DNA from: Pigmentiphaga humi
GTDB lineage: Bacteria; Pseudomonadota; Gammaproteobacteria; Burkholderiales; Burkholderiaceae_B
DNA: 64,000 nt
Reading direction: 5' to 3'
Assembly: GCF_900606115.1 (NCBI RefSeq)
Contig: NZ_UWPJ01000039.1
Coordinates: 124,001-188,000 of the forward strand
A model generated the notes under the pieces. It saw only the letters and a program-made list of their open reading frames with translations. It was not told where the DNA came from and did not search any database. The position numbers were made by a program, and so were the translations under genes. Below are positions 30,947-40,354 of the stretch, piece by piece (the first letter of the stretch is position 1; every line of letters starts with the position of its first letter).

Positions 30947-31579
30947 ATGGCAGAAAGAAAATCGGCACCCAGCACGCGCATGGAGCAGGCGGCAGCGGTG
31001 AGAACCATCGGAGCGCGGATGCGGCAGGCCAGAGAGCTGTGCAACCTGTCGCAGAGCGCGGCGGCCAAGCGTCTGGGCTACAGCAACAGCTCGAAGCTGT
31101 CCAAGGTGGAGGGGGCGACGGACACCAACAGCGTACCGCTGTGGCTCATCACGAGGGCCGCCAAGGTGTACGACGTGTCCGTGGATTTTCTTTTCGGCGT
31201 GAACGATGACTGGGAAGTCGGTGCGCGCATGACGCAAGAGCGCGAGGTTTCCGCCTGGTTGTGGGAGGCGATGGAAAAAGCGCGGCTGCGTGACGTGGCG
31301 ACTCTGAAAAAATTACACGACAAGCTCGAAGCCATGGGGGAGTCCACCGCGATGATGCTGGAAACCACGGGCGATGCTTCGGCGGCGCTGGCCCGGTTCA
31401 TTGAACTGAACCCAGGATTCGAGGACATGCCCGGCGGCGCGCGGCTGATGAGTTCCGTCGGGCGGGCGAACGGCGCGGCAAAGGGGGTGAAGGTCAAGCT
31501 GGAGCGGTTCAGGATGGAATGCAAGATGGCCGCAAGCGATACCCTACAGCAAAGCCTGCCCCTGTGGGATGAGGATTGA
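30947..31579 (+). CDS. XRE-family regulator
   Basis: 210 aa. The helix-turn-helix is at about 18-80 (ARMRQARELCNLSQSAAAKR, SNSSKLSKVEG, DVSVDFLFGVND), followed by a helical region that ends PLWDED. It sits directly before the terminase genes, so it may control late transcription; this is an inference from position. Confidence 0.85.
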   Translation: MAERKSAPSTRMEQAAAVRTIGARMRQARELCNLSQSAAAKRLGYSNSSKLSKVEGATDTNSVPLWLITRAAKVYDVSVDFLFGVNDDWEVGARMTQEREVSAWLWEAMEKARLRDVATLKKLHDKLEAMGESTAMMLETTGDASAALARFIELNPGFEDMPGGARLMSSVGRANGAAKGVKVKLERFRMECKMAASDTLQQSLPLWDED

Positions 31580-31583
31580 TTGT

Positions 31584-32807
31584 ATGGCAGCAAAACCAAA
31601 GCTGACGCCCGAAGAGTGGGCGAAGGCGCGAAAGCACTGGGAGAACGATTCACGCGACGGATACGCATGGCTGATTGCCGAGCTGGAGTTGCCCGTGTCG
31701 GGGCCAGCCGTGCGCAAGACGGCGTTGCGTGATGGATGGACGAAGGCGGAAGGGGCGGTAGCGGCAGAGAAGCCAGAGGCACCAGCCAAGGTAGAGGCCA
31801 AGCCAGCCACCAAGAGGGTGGCAGCAAAGAAGGTAGCAGCGAAGAAGACAGCCACCAAGGCCACCAGCACCCAGAGAGCGACCAAGCAGGCAAGCAAGGT
31901 TTCCAAGGTTTCCGAGAACCATAAGGTTTCCGAAACCATGGACAAGGCGAAAACCATAGAAACCTTGCCCACGACAACCATGGACGCCCTGGAGGAAGAC
32001 CCTGACCAGTTTGGGATGCTGGAAGACCTGACCGATATGCAGGAAGTTTTCGTCAGGGAATACATGGTGGACTGGAATGGCACCAAGGCCGCGATCAGGG
32101 CCGGGTACAGCCCGAAGAGCGCATCAGAGATTGCTTACCAGCTCCTACAAAAAACTCCAGTGAGGGATGCGATACAGGCGCTGGCGTCAGTGCGCGCCCG
32201 CCGTCTTGGCATAGACGCGGACGGGGTGATGATGATGTGGGCGGCCATCATCGAGCTGGACGCCAACGAGCTTTCGCAACTGCGCCGGGTGTGCTGCCCG
32301 TACTGCCATGGCGAGAACCATGAGCGCCAGTACACGCCGTCTGGACTGGAAGGGGCCAGGCTGAAGCACGAGCGGGAGCGTCAACGCCGCCTGAAGGCCG
32401 ATCAGAACGACGACATCGGCGACTTCCCGGAATATGAAGGGGAGTGGTACGACAAGCGCCTGCCGCCCGCCGAGGATTGCCCAGAGTGCCACGGCGAGGG
32501 GGTGGAAGAAGTCTGGTTCGCGGATACACGCCACCTGTCGCCTGCCGCCCGTCTGGCGTACTCCGGCGTGAAGGTGGGCCGTGACGGCATCGAGGTGCTG
32601 ACCATGAGCAAGGAGAAGGCAGCTGACAACCTTGCCCGCGCGCTGGGGCTGTTCAAAGACAAGGAAGCCGAGGTCAACATCAACATGGTTGCCAGTGAAG
32701 ACCTGTACCGCGTGTTCGATGAGAAGATGCAGGCCGCCCGCGAGCGCCAGGCGCGAATCATGGAAGAGCGCGGCATGCTTGAGGATGGCCGGGGAGGGGG
32801 CGAGTAG
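31584..32807 (+). CDS. Terminase small subunit with long basic N-terminal extension
   Basis: 407 aa, longer than typical small terminases. Residues 1-55 hold a helix-turn-helix-like segment; 60-105 form an Ala/Lys-rich histone-H1-like stretch (TKRVAAKKVAAKKTATKATS); about 145-210 carry the Terminase_2 core (FVREYMVDWNGTKAAIRAGY); then come CPYCHGENH and CPECHGEG zinc knuckles. The extension encodes repeats that may be the pac site (next entry). Start at ATG 31584. Confidence 0.85.
   Translation: MAAKPKLTPEEWAKARKHWENDSRDGYAWLIAELELPVSGPAVRKTALRDGWTKAEGAVAAEKPEAPAKVEAKPATKRVAAKKVAAKKTATKATSTQRATKQASKVSKVSENHKVSETMDKAKTIETLPTTTMDALEEDPDQFGMLEDLTDMQEVFVREYMVDWNGTKAAIRAGYSPKSASEIAYQLLQKTPVRDAIQALASVRARRLGIDADGVMMMWAAIIELDANELSQLRRVCCPYCHGENHERQYTPSGLEGARLKHERERQRRLKADQNDDIGDFPEYEGEWYDKRLPPAEDCPECHGEGVEEVWFADTRHLSPAARLAYSGVKVGRDGIEVLTMSKEKAADNLARALGLFKDKEAEVNINMVASEDLYRVFDEKMQAARERQARIMEERGMLEDGRGGGE
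31896..31966. repeat. AAGGTTTCC repeats inside the small terminase gene, candidate pac site
   Basis: AAGGTTTCC occurs at 31896-31904, 31905-31913 and 31923-31931, with an inverted GAAACCTT at 31959-31966 and two looser copies (GAAACCATGG, GAAAACCATAG) between. Headful-packaging phages often have pac inside the small terminase gene, where the same protein binds repeats. The repeats also encode the KVSKVSENHKVSET stretch, so coding repetition is the alternative. Confidence 0.45.
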
Positions 32808-32809
32808 GA

Positions 32810-34387
32810 ATGGCCCGCCGTAGAAAAAACCGGAACCTGCTTGAAGATCCCCGCTACGGTGATTTCGTGGAGCGTTACCACGCCGACCCGCTGCGCTTTG
32901 CAGTTGAGGTGACGGGGTTCCTGCCGAGCGAAGACCAAGAGGCGCTGTTCCAGGGAATCACCGAGCCGAACGCCAAGGTGTCCGTGGTGTCCGGCACCGG
33001 CACCGGCAAGACGGCGGCGTTCGCCCGGATTGCCCTGTGGCACCTGCTGTGCTTCCCGCTGGCCTTCTATGAGGGCAAGGTGGAGATCGGCAGCAACACG
33101 TACATAGGTGCGCCGTTCATCCAGCAGGTGGCTGATGGTATCTGGAAGGAAATGCAGGACGCCAGGGTGGCTATCGGCAACGGGCCGCATGCCTGGATAC
33201 TGGATTTCTTCACCATCACGAAGACCCGCGTCCACGTCAACGGGTACGCCGATCAGTGGTTTGTGACCCAGATCGCCATGAAGAAGGGCGAGGCCATCGG
33301 GGTAGCAGGTAAGCACCGCTACTGGCAGCTCATCATCATTGACGAAGCCGCCGGTGTCGGCGATGACCACTTCGACGTTATCGACGGCACCCAGACCCAG
33401 CCGGGCAACCGGACGCTGATGGCGTCGCAGGGCGCCCGGAGCGCTGGGCGGTTTTACGACTCGCACCACACGTTGAGCATAAAGAACGGCGGGAGCTGGC
33501 TGCCGCTGCGCTTCAGCTCCGAGCGGTCGCCGTTCGTGACGACAAAGTGGCTGCTTGACCGGGCGAACGAGTCCGGTGGGCGTAATTCGGTCGAATACCA
33601 GATACGGGTTCTGGGCCTGTTCGCGCAGAGCAGCAGTAACGTCCTGCTGACCCGCGCCGACATCGAGGAAGGGTTCAAGCCGCGCAAGATCATCCAAGAC
33701 GATGAGCCGTTCGGCCTGGTGGTGCTGTCTGACGTGGCCCTGGGCGAGTACCGCGACGACTCGGTGGCGATTGTCGCCAAAGTAATTGGTGATGCCGACC
33801 ACGGCCCGGACGCCCGGCGCGTGGAGTTCATCGAGATACCGATTTGCTCCAACGACAAGAACGAAATCGACTTGGCCGGGGATCTGGTCAACCTGGTGGG
33901 CAAGCTATCGAACGCCGCCCTGTACGTGGATGCCGGGGGCGTGGGCGCGACCGTCTGCAAGCTGATCGAGCGTTCCGGCGCGACGGTGACGCGGGTGAAC
34001 TGGGGTGCGCCGTGTTTCAAGAACGAATACAAGCAGCGGTTCTACAACCTGCGGGCCTGCGCCATGGTGCGGTTCCGCGATGCCATACGCCAGGGGCGCG
34101 TAGTGCTCCCGCAGGGGCTTCCCAAGAAGTTGGTCGAGAAGATCATCGACCAGGGTTCCCGGCTGCCGTACTACTTCAGTGAGGCGGGCGGCCTGCGCTA
34201 TGTGATGCAGAGCAAGGAAGACATGCGCAAGGCTGGCATCAAGTCGCCCGACTTGATTGACGCCATGAGTTTCGTGTTCCTGGAGGGCGCGACCTACATG
34301 GTGGCCGGTGGGGCCGCCAGCGAGGCCACCAACCTGACAGAAGCGGTGCTGGACAAGGCCGAGGATATGTTCGCTGATGTCGAGTAA
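32810..34387 (+). CDS. Terminase large subunit
   Basis: 525 aa. The ATPase domain has Walker A SGTGTGKT (61-68) and Walker B LIIIDEA (174-180). The C-terminal RNase H-like nuclease carries Asp residues in LSDVALGEYRDDS and YVDAGGVG. It powers DNA packaging and cuts the concatemer. It follows the small subunit by 2 nt. Confidence 0.94.
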   Translation: MARRRKNRNLLEDPRYGDFVERYHADPLRFAVEVTGFLPSEDQEALFQGITEPNAKVSVVSGTGTGKTAAFARIALWHLLCFPLAFYEGKVEIGSNTYIGAPFIQQVADGIWKEMQDARVAIGNGPHAWILDFFTITKTRVHVNGYADQWFVTQIAMKKGEAIGVAGKHRYWQLIIIDEAAGVGDDHFDVIDGTQTQPGNRTLMASQGARSAGRFYDSHHTLSIKNGGSWLPLRFSSERSPFVTTKWLLDRANESGGRNSVEYQIRVLGLFAQSSSNVLLTRADIEEGFKPRKIIQDDEPFGLVVLSDVALGEYRDDSVAIVAKVIGDADHGPDARRVEFIEIPICSNDKNEIDLAGDLVNLVGKLSNAALYVDAGGVGATVCKLIERSGATVTRVNWGAPCFKNEYKQRFYNLRACAMVRFRDAIRQGRVVLPQGLPKKLVEKIIDQGSRLPYYFSEAGGLRYVMQSKEDMRKAGIKSPDLIDAMSFVFLEGATYMVAGGAASEATNLTEAVLDKAEDMFADVE

Positions 34388-34453
34388 TGGAAAACGGGGC
34401 GCTTTTGCATGCTGTCGCGCGCATACCATCCTTTCATCAAGGAGGTTTCCACC

Positions 34454-35281
34454 ATGCAAACCAAGGTAATCACCTACAACCTGAAAGAACGCGGTCGCCA
34501 GTTTCGCGGCAAAGAGCGCCATTTCAACATCCGCGCCATTTGTGACGCCATCAATAGCCCGGCCTGCCAGGAACGAGTCAAGAACCGCGACATGCTGGGC
34601 TACTACGGACACTGGCCGCGCATCAAGTTCGGCATGAACCCGGCAGAGGGCGGCATGGATGGTGGCCGCCCGTCGCTGGTCGAGCCTGCGCTTGTCACGA
34701 CGCTGCTGCGCGCGCACCCGGACGGCACGATTGAGCATCAGGCAGAGTTCCTGAACAACGACCCCGGCCAGGTGGCGGCAAAGCTCTACACCAGCCGCGC
34801 GGGCGGTTTCAGCTCCGCTATCGACCAGCACCGCCCGGAGTTCTTTGGATTCGACTACGTGCTGGAGCCGAATTACAGCACCAACCGGGGCTACACGCTG
34901 GACGATGTGAACGGCATGACGCTGGATGACATTGAGGCGGCTATCTACGACGAGCAGATGCGCGGCGTTATGCGGCTGCTGGACTCTGCCAATACGGCCC
35001 GTGAGCAGGCGAACGAGGTTATTGAGCGCCTGCGAGCAGAGAACGAGCAGTTGCTTTCCATGGTGGCGGCCAGCGGCAAAGATCCATTGGCGGCCCTGGA
35101 TTCCGTCGCCATTGCCCCGATAGCGGTGTCTGCCGACCCGGTTGAGCGCATGAAGCGCGACGCTGCCGCGTTCCATGGCGCTGATGCGCTGCCCGAGTTT
35201 ATCGAGCCGCGCGGGCCGGAGAAAGACCCGACCGACCAACCGCTTTATGGCCGCCTCCTGGGCCAGTTCATGCGCCGGTAA
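34454..35281 (+). CDS. Probable prohead protease/scaffold-related protein
   Basis: 275 aa with an excellent SD (AAGGAGG). Around residues 45-125, MLGYYGHWPRIKFG, LRAHPDGTIEHQAEF and SRAGGFSSAID resemble head-maturation proteases or their core proteins of some myoviruses, with a conserved-looking His and Ser. The C-terminal part is a coiled coil (about 170-205), consistent with a scaffold. The position between terminase and capsid supports a head-assembly role; exact activity is uncertain. Confidence 0.5.
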   Translation: MQTKVITYNLKERGRQFRGKERHFNIRAICDAINSPACQERVKNRDMLGYYGHWPRIKFGMNPAEGGMDGGRPSLVEPALVTTLLRAHPDGTIEHQAEFLNNDPGQVAAKLYTSRAGGFSSAIDQHRPEFFGFDYVLEPNYSTNRGYTLDDVNGMTLDDIEAAIYDEQMRGVMRLLDSANTAREQANEVIERLRAENEQLLSMVAASGKDPLAALDSVAIAPIAVSADPVERMKRDAAAFHGADALPEFIEPRGPEKDPTDQPLYGRLLGQFMRR

Positions 35282-35287
35282 TCACAC

Positions 35288-36061
35288 ATGCTAGAACCAG
35301 TCAAAGTTGCATTCGGCGGATATTTGAGCCGCTACTTCGATTCCGTCGTGCCTACCACGAAGCCCCTGGAGGGGTTTGTGGCGCGTCCGCTTTCCAAGGC
35401 CATCGCCTGGGCGCCGTCGCGCATGGTAGATGCGGCTGAAGACATGTTGGCGCTGTGGATGCGTACCGACATGGAGAATGCCCCCACCACGCCACCAGAG
35501 CTGCCCGCCATTATCGTGGCGATGGCGAAGGACTACACGCCCACGGGCCGGGACTACACCCGCCAGGTGGCCGACCGGCAGATGGTGATGATTCCGGGCG
35601 ACGACAAGGAGCGACTGTTCGGCTTGCGGGCCTTGGCCGGTGATGTGCGGGTGCAGATCGTGATATTCGCTACGGATGAGCCGTCGGCCCGGTCGCTGGC
35701 CGCTCAATTCCTGCTGTTCCTGGATGAAACCGGCAGCCGCCGGTTTGAGGCGTCCTATCGGTTCGCTGGCATAGATACGGCCTGGCCGGTGCAGATTGAA
35801 TCGCCGGACGTTCCAGCCATGTCCATTGCCACCGGCTCCAAGAATCTGACTGTGCTTGCCATGGACATCACGCTGCGGGCGGAAATCCCGCTGTTCGATG
35901 CGCCCAAGGATGGCGAGCCGAATGACGGCAAGGGCGTTCCTGGCACGGATGACCCGGCAGGCTACCCGCTGGTGCAGTCCGTGAGCGTAGACAGCATGGA
36001 CGGGAACGCCATGACGATTCGTAGCTACGAGGTATCGACCGGCGAAGGGGGCGAGCCGTGA
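35288..36061 (+). CDS. Putative virion structural protein
   Basis: 257 aa. A mixed alpha/beta protein with an acidic Gly/Pro-rich C-terminal region (DAPKDGEPNDGKGVPGTDD). It lies between the head-assembly and capsid genes and overlaps the next gene by 4 nt (GTGA). No domain recognised; a head-completion or connector role is possible. Confidence 0.55.
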   Translation: MLEPVKVAFGGYLSRYFDSVVPTTKPLEGFVARPLSKAIAWAPSRMVDAAEDMLALWMRTDMENAPTTPPELPAIIVAMAKDYTPTGRDYTRQVADRQMVMIPGDDKERLFGLRALAGDVRVQIVIFATDEPSARSLAAQFLLFLDETGSRRFEASYRFAGIDTAWPVQIESPDVPAMSIATGSKNLTVLAMDITLRAEIPLFDAPKDGEPNDGKGVPGTDDPAGYPLVQSVSVDSMDGNAMTIRSYEVSTGEGGEP

Positions 36062-36546
36062 TTCAGTTCCAGGCGACGATCACCGGCTACGGCGGGCGGC
36101 CTTGCTCTCTGTTCTCCGCGTATGACCCTGCTGCCCGCGTCCTGGTGGTGAGCGCGGAAGCGGCCTACCGTGCCGAGCGCCGGGAAGGCTGCATCGTGCT
36201 GACCAATGACCAGGACATAGCCCGCGACGGCCTTTTCACGAACGACAGCCTGATGGACGCCATTGAGGCGTTCTATTCGCTGAAGGCGGGTATTGCGTCC
36301 GACGGCAAGAGCGCCCGCCTTGTGTTCGGCAACCGGGCCGCACGGGCGAACCCGGAGCAGTCCATCGAGCGCGACAGCATCGACACCAATGGCCCCAAAT
36401 ACCGAGTCAACCCGGAAATCACCTGCGGGCAGATCGCGGCGCTGGCGACGTGCCTGCATGCCGCCCGATCAGACACCGTAGAGCGCACCGTCAAGCTGGC
36501 AGAGTCGTTCCGCGACCTGCTGGGCGGCGGGATCATGACCATTTGA
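36058..36546 (+). CDS. Phage protein of unknown function
   Basis: 162 aa from a GTG that overlaps the preceding stop. VLVVSAEAAYRAERREGCIV and NPEITCGQIAALATCLHAAR are the most distinctive segments. No family recognised. Its place in the head region suggests a structural or assembly role. Confidence 0.55.
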   Translation: MIQFQATITGYGGRPCSLFSAYDPAARVLVVSAEAAYRAERREGCIVLTNDQDIARDGLFTNDSLMDAIEAFYSLKAGIASDGKSARLVFGNRAARANPEQSIERDSIDTNGPKYRVNPEITCGQIAALATCLHAARSDTVERTVKLAESFRDLLGGGIMTI

Positions 36547-36557
36547 AAGGGGTCGTC

Positions 36558-36896
36558 ATGCTTGATCGAGACACCCGCGCCGCCAAGAGCTTTTACCGCG
36601 AGGTGCGTAAGTTCGCGGAAAGCGTCAAGTCGTGGGATGCCACGGCGGTATGGTACGAAACGAAGCCCGACGAAGCGCATGACCTGACGCTGGTTTCCCA
36701 GCGCGTGTACGGGCGTCGTGATGAGGTTCTGGCCGTTATGGCTGCTGCTGGCCTGGATACACCGTACCAGCCGCTTCCCCAGAAGCGCATAGCGCTGCCC
36801 AGCGACGGGCTGCTGATGAGTATCAAGCGGCGTACCGGCTTTGAATCCGTGGCGCAGTACCGCCGAGACTTCGCACCAACCTGGATGGAGCCGTAG
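36558..36896 (+). CDS. Small phage structural-region protein
   Basis: 112 aa with SD AAAGGGG. SKVSWDATAVWYET-like and HDLTLVSQRVYGRRDEVL segments resemble the small LysM/tail-X-type proteins that follow tube genes, because of the L-VYGR-DEV-A pattern and the terminal PL-LP run; this is tentative. Function otherwise unknown. Confidence 0.5.
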   Translation: MLDRDTRAAKSFYREVRKFAESVKSWDATAVWYETKPDEAHDLTLVSQRVYGRRDEVLAVMAAAGLDTPYQPLPQKRIALPSDGLLMSIKRRTGFESVAQYRRDFAPTWMEP

Positions 36897-36898
36897 CC

Positions 36899-37978
36899 AT
36901 GAATGACTGGCTTGGCAAAGTCCGGGGGCATGTCGGAGAACAGAAAGGGCGCTTTGAGACTGACCGGCGCGAGCGTGAAGCCGCTGGCCGTGCGCCTGCT
37001 GACAAGAACATCATCCTGACCGAGCGCGAGGTACAGGGCGAATGGGATGCAGGCCGGGTTCTGTTTACGACCCTGGGCGGGCAGGCCAGGCCGATTACCG
37101 CTGATGACCTGGCCGCGTTCCGCCAGAATATGCGGCAGGCGGAAAGGCGGTTCAAGGGCGGGAAGGGAATCACCGCGCGCCAGGTTATCGACCTGGCATC
37201 CTCGACGCCGCTGCGTTACGTGTCGCCCGGCCAGCCGTCCAGCGACATCGACAAGGCCCGCCGCGAAATCACCATGGCCGCGCCGGTATCCGCGCTGAAC
37301 GGCACGATTCGGTTCATGACCAACGCGGGGCCGGACTCCAAGGTGAGTCGCCACCATGTCGTGGTCAACCTGCACGAATTTGAGGGGGCGGCAGCTCAAC
37401 TGGCTGCCGCATCCCGGAAGGACGGTAAGACGCCAAAGCAGGTGGCAAGCTGGCTTCGCAAGCAGAAACTGTCATTCGACTGTGATTGCGAGCGCCACCG
37501 CTATTTCTTCCGGTACGTCGCCACCATCGGCGGGTTCGCTGCCGGGCGCAAGGAAACCGGCTATCCGAAGATCCGCAACCCGCGACTGATTGGCGTGGCC
37601 TGCAAGCATGTCCTGCGCGTCATGACCGAGTTGGAATCATCCACGGCAGTTCTGCGGTTCCTGGAAAAGCACCTTGCCAGCGTGTCTGAATACAAGGCCC
37701 GCACCCAGCTCACGCAGATGGAGGCGGAGGACGCGCTGAAGGCCAGGACGCCCGCGCGCATCAAAACCAGTGAGCAGCGGGCAGCCGAGGCCGCGCGTGT
37801 GCGCGAGAAGCGGGCGCTGGCGCGCTCCGCGAAGCGGGCTTCGGCCAAGCGACCAAGCAGGCCAGACCCCGCCACACGCCGATCAACAAAGAGTGCAGCC
37901 GCCACGCTGGGCAACCAGTTCGGCATGACGCCCGACCAGGTGCTTGCGCTGCTGGCCCAACATGCAAAAAAGGGGTAA
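36899..37978 (+). CDS. Phage protein with SWIM-like zinc finger
   Basis: 359 aa. FDCDCERHRYFFRYVATIGG followed 25-30 residues later by GVACKHVLRVM gives a CxC...CxH spacing like a SWIM zinc finger. The C-terminal 80 residues are strongly basic and Ala-rich (KRALARSAKRASAKRPSRP). This protein type recurs in head regions of related phages. Nucleic-acid contact in the head is plausible; function is unproven. Confidence 0.65.
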   Translation: MNDWLGKVRGHVGEQKGRFETDRREREAAGRAPADKNIILTEREVQGEWDAGRVLFTTLGGQARPITADDLAAFRQNMRQAERRFKGGKGITARQVIDLASSTPLRYVSPGQPSSDIDKARREITMAAPVSALNGTIRFMTNAGPDSKVSRHHVVVNLHEFEGAAAQLAAASRKDGKTPKQVASWLRKQKLSFDCDCERHRYFFRYVATIGGFAAGRKETGYPKIRNPRLIGVACKHVLRVMTELESSTAVLRFLEKHLASVSEYKARTQLTQMEAEDALKARTPARIKTSEQRAAEAARVREKRALARSAKRASAKRPSRPDPATRRSTKSAAATLGNQFGMTPDQVLALLAQHAKKG

Positions 37979-37981
37979 GCG

Positions 37982-38563
37982 ATGCTGACCAATGTTCCTG
38001 CCGCCATCAATAGAATGGCGCGCAATGTGGTGATGAATCACCCTAATTCGTTCAACTGCCAGGTGTTCCGCAAGGGCGTCACGCGCACCGCGCCGGACAA
38101 CATGGGGGGCGCCCCGACGATGGGCGGCCTGGGTGTTCTGGACTCTATGGACGAAGAGAAATACGAATACCAGTTCCTGGGTAACGGCCATGCGCTGCCC
38201 GCCGAGGGCTTTTCACCGGCCCCCATGACCAAGCGGGGCGACGCGAACATTGGGGCGAACGATGAGTTCCTGTTCATGGTTGAGCCTGAACACCCGTCCG
38301 GCCATGAAGAGTGGTTCGACCTGCGCAGCCATGACGTTGTTTATCTGCTGCTGGGCCTAGAAGCGTCCGCCCCCATGTTGGCGTTTGAGGTGGTGGCCAT
38401 TGAAACCACGTCCAACATCCCGCCTTACACGACTCGCTACGTCATGAACCGGCGTGACGACCTGCATATACCTGCTGGCGCGCTGGTTGATGAGGGCGAT
38501 TCTGGCGACCAGGAGACGCCGCCGCCCGGCGGTGATGACGTGCCGCCGGGCGGCGGGGGCTAA
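37982..38563 (+). CDS. Putative virion structural protein upstream of capsid
   Basis: 193 aa. The N-terminal half includes CQVFRKGVTRTAPDNMGGAP and a beta-rich body; the C-terminus is a Gly/Pro/Asp-rich tail (PPPGGDDVPPGGGG). It is encoded directly before the capsid gene and might be a head-tail connector or decoration protein. No family identified. Confidence 0.55.
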   Translation: MLTNVPAAINRMARNVVMNHPNSFNCQVFRKGVTRTAPDNMGGAPTMGGLGVLDSMDEEKYEYQFLGNGHALPAEGFSPAPMTKRGDANIGANDEFLFMVEPEHPSGHEEWFDLRSHDVVYLLLGLEASAPMLAFEVVAIETTSNIPPYTTRYVMNRRDDLHIPAGALVDEGDSGDQETPPPGGDDVPPGGGG

Positions 38564-38614
38564 AACCCGGAAAACAGCCCATTTAGGGTGCGACGTGGGC
38601 CTTGAGAATGTTCG

Positions 38615-38645
38615 TCAGTCGGTATTGACCGGCGTCCGTGACTGA
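38615..38645 (+). other. Stem-loop in the capsid gene leader
   Basis: TCAGTC (38615-38620) pairs with GACTGA (38640-38645), with an inner CGGT/ACCG hairpin. It lies about 25 bp before the capsid start in an otherwise gene-free 105-bp gap, followed by the SD AAAGGA. It may affect capsid mRNA stability or translation. A TTGAGA upstream could be part of a promoter, but no good -10 is spaced to it. Confidence 0.35.
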
Positions 38646-38668
38646 ACTTTCCGAAAGGACACGAAAAC

Positions 38669-40336
38669 ATGACCAAGCGCACCCGCCAGGATTACTTCAA
38701 GCGCGAGACTGCCGAAGTAGCCCATTTTGTAGACAACCTGAAGGACAACGCCATCAAGGGCGGCACCTTCGATTCCGCAGCCGCAGCCGATTTCATCGTG
38801 ACGGCCACCAACCAATCAGCGGGCGTGAAAGTGCCCGAGAAGCTTCAGCATGTGCTGGATGAGGCGGGCGATGAAGATTCCTCCCTCATTACCCGCGCCA
38901 TTCTGGATGGCGTGGACGTGTATGAAGCGCAGCACGGCTGCCAAGCCCCTGCTGACGTGATTGAGCTGGCTTTGCACACCGCATACGCCACCACCGAACA
39001 CGCCCGCAAGAAGTTCTCCCTGGATTCGGCGAACTCGACCCACCACGACCAGATGTCGCTTCAGCCCAACAGGGCAGTTATCGCCATTCTGGCGGCCATG
39101 GGCGAAGCTATTCCGTTCGCGCACTACCTGCCTGCCGACATCGGTTCCAACGAAGCCAAGCTGGCAATCATGACGCACCATGCTGGCAGCGCATTCGGCT
39201 CCTACGGCCAGAACGCACTGCTGGATGGCATTGCTTCTGGTGACACCTACATCAGCTCCAGCCGCGTCCATACTTCGACGCCTGACGCTCTCGACGGCGC
39301 CGTAACCGGCAAGATCACCAAGATTCAGGCAACCGAGGACACCTGCAATCCTGCTGGCGGAGACTTGAAACTGCTGCGCGGGCGCACCATCGTTTATGTC
39401 GATGGCCGTGTGGCCGCCCGCGAAGTGGATTCGTCCGGCAGCGGCAACTCCACCATTTCCGGCATCATCAAGGTTGCTGGTGTGGACTATGCCATCGGCG
39501 GTTCGATCAACACCGATACCGGCGCTTACGCATTGACGACCACGCCGAAGCTGCCCGATACGGTTCCTGTCGTGGTTGAAGGCTTTATCGACTTCGAGCG
39601 CGCGCCCGAGCTGACGCCTTCTATCATTTCTGCCGTCAATACCTTCCCGCTGTATGCGAAGCCCTGGCGCGTAACCACGCACCAGACCATCGACAGCCGC
39701 ACCCAGATGGCGAACGAACTGGGCCTCGACCCGTACAGCGAGAGTGTGATCGCCATCCAGGCGCAGTTTGCCAATGAGCGCCACTACGACGTGCTGCGCA
39801 AGGGCCGCCGCCTGGCCGCGATGAACACGCAAACGTTCGACTTCGGCGACGCCGCCAGCTACAACGACGGTGGCCGTTCCGCTATCTGGGCCGACTTCGC
39901 CTACCCGCTGGGCATCGTTTCTCAGAAAATGGCGGAAGACACCATCAATCATGGTGTGACCCACCTGTACGTCGGCAAGCGTATCGCTGCGCAGTTCCTG
40001 GGCCTGCCTTCGACCATCTTCCAGCCGTCCGGCATCGCGCCGCGCCCTGGTATCTATCGCCTTGGCCGCTTGTTCGGCATGTACGAGGTGTACTACACGC
40101 CCAAGGGTCTGAACGAAACCCAAACCACCGCACAAATCCTGTGCGTGGGCCGCGCTACTGACGTGACGCGCAACCCCGTGGTGCTGGGTGATGCCGTGCC
40201 GCCCACCGTAATCCCGCTGGCGGTCAACGCCGACCTTCGTCAAGGCGCTGGCTTCTACGCCCGCAACTTCACGGCGGTCAACCCTCACGACCCGTCTTCG
40301 CGTGGCTTCGCCATGATCGAAGTCACCAACATGTAA
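38669..40336 (+). CDS. Major capsid protein
   Basis: 555 aa, highly expressed-type codon use and good SD. Identification rests on its position between terminase and sheath, length, and composition. Residues about 215-300 look like an inserted beta-sandwich domain (TGKITKIQATEDTCNP, GRTIVYVDGRVAARE, GIIKVAGVDYAIGG), and the C-terminal part (SRTQMANELGLDPYSESV, AAQFLGLPSTIFQPSG) looks like a capsid core. It should assemble into the phage head shell. Confidence 0.75.
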   Translation: MTKRTRQDYFKRETAEVAHFVDNLKDNAIKGGTFDSAAAADFIVTATNQSAGVKVPEKLQHVLDEAGDEDSSLITRAILDGVDVYEAQHGCQAPADVIELALHTAYATTEHARKKFSLDSANSTHHDQMSLQPNRAVIAILAAMGEAIPFAHYLPADIGSNEAKLAIMTHHAGSAFGSYGQNALLDGIASGDTYISSSRVHTSTPDALDGAVTGKITKIQATEDTCNPAGGDLKLLRGRTIVYVDGRVAAREVDSSGSGNSTISGIIKVAGVDYAIGGSINTDTGAYALTTTPKLPDTVPVVVEGFIDFERAPELTPSIISAVNTFPLYAKPWRVTTHQTIDSRTQMANELGLDPYSESVIAIQAQFANERHYDVLRKGRRLAAMNTQTFDFGDAASYNDGGRSAIWADFAYPLGIVSQKMAEDTINHGVTHLYVGKRIAAQFLGLPSTIFQPSGIAPRPGIYRLGRLFGMYEVYYTPKGLNETQTTAQILCVGRATDVTRNPVVLGDAVPPTVIPLAVNADLRQGAGFYARNFTAVNPHDPSSRGFAMIEVTNM

Positions 40337-40354
40337 TCAAGGATGGATGGAGCC

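Noticed and set aside
32402-33802. 466-codon minus-strand open frame opposite the terminase genes
   Set aside because: Shadow frame; both terminase subunits read on the plus strand with full motifs.
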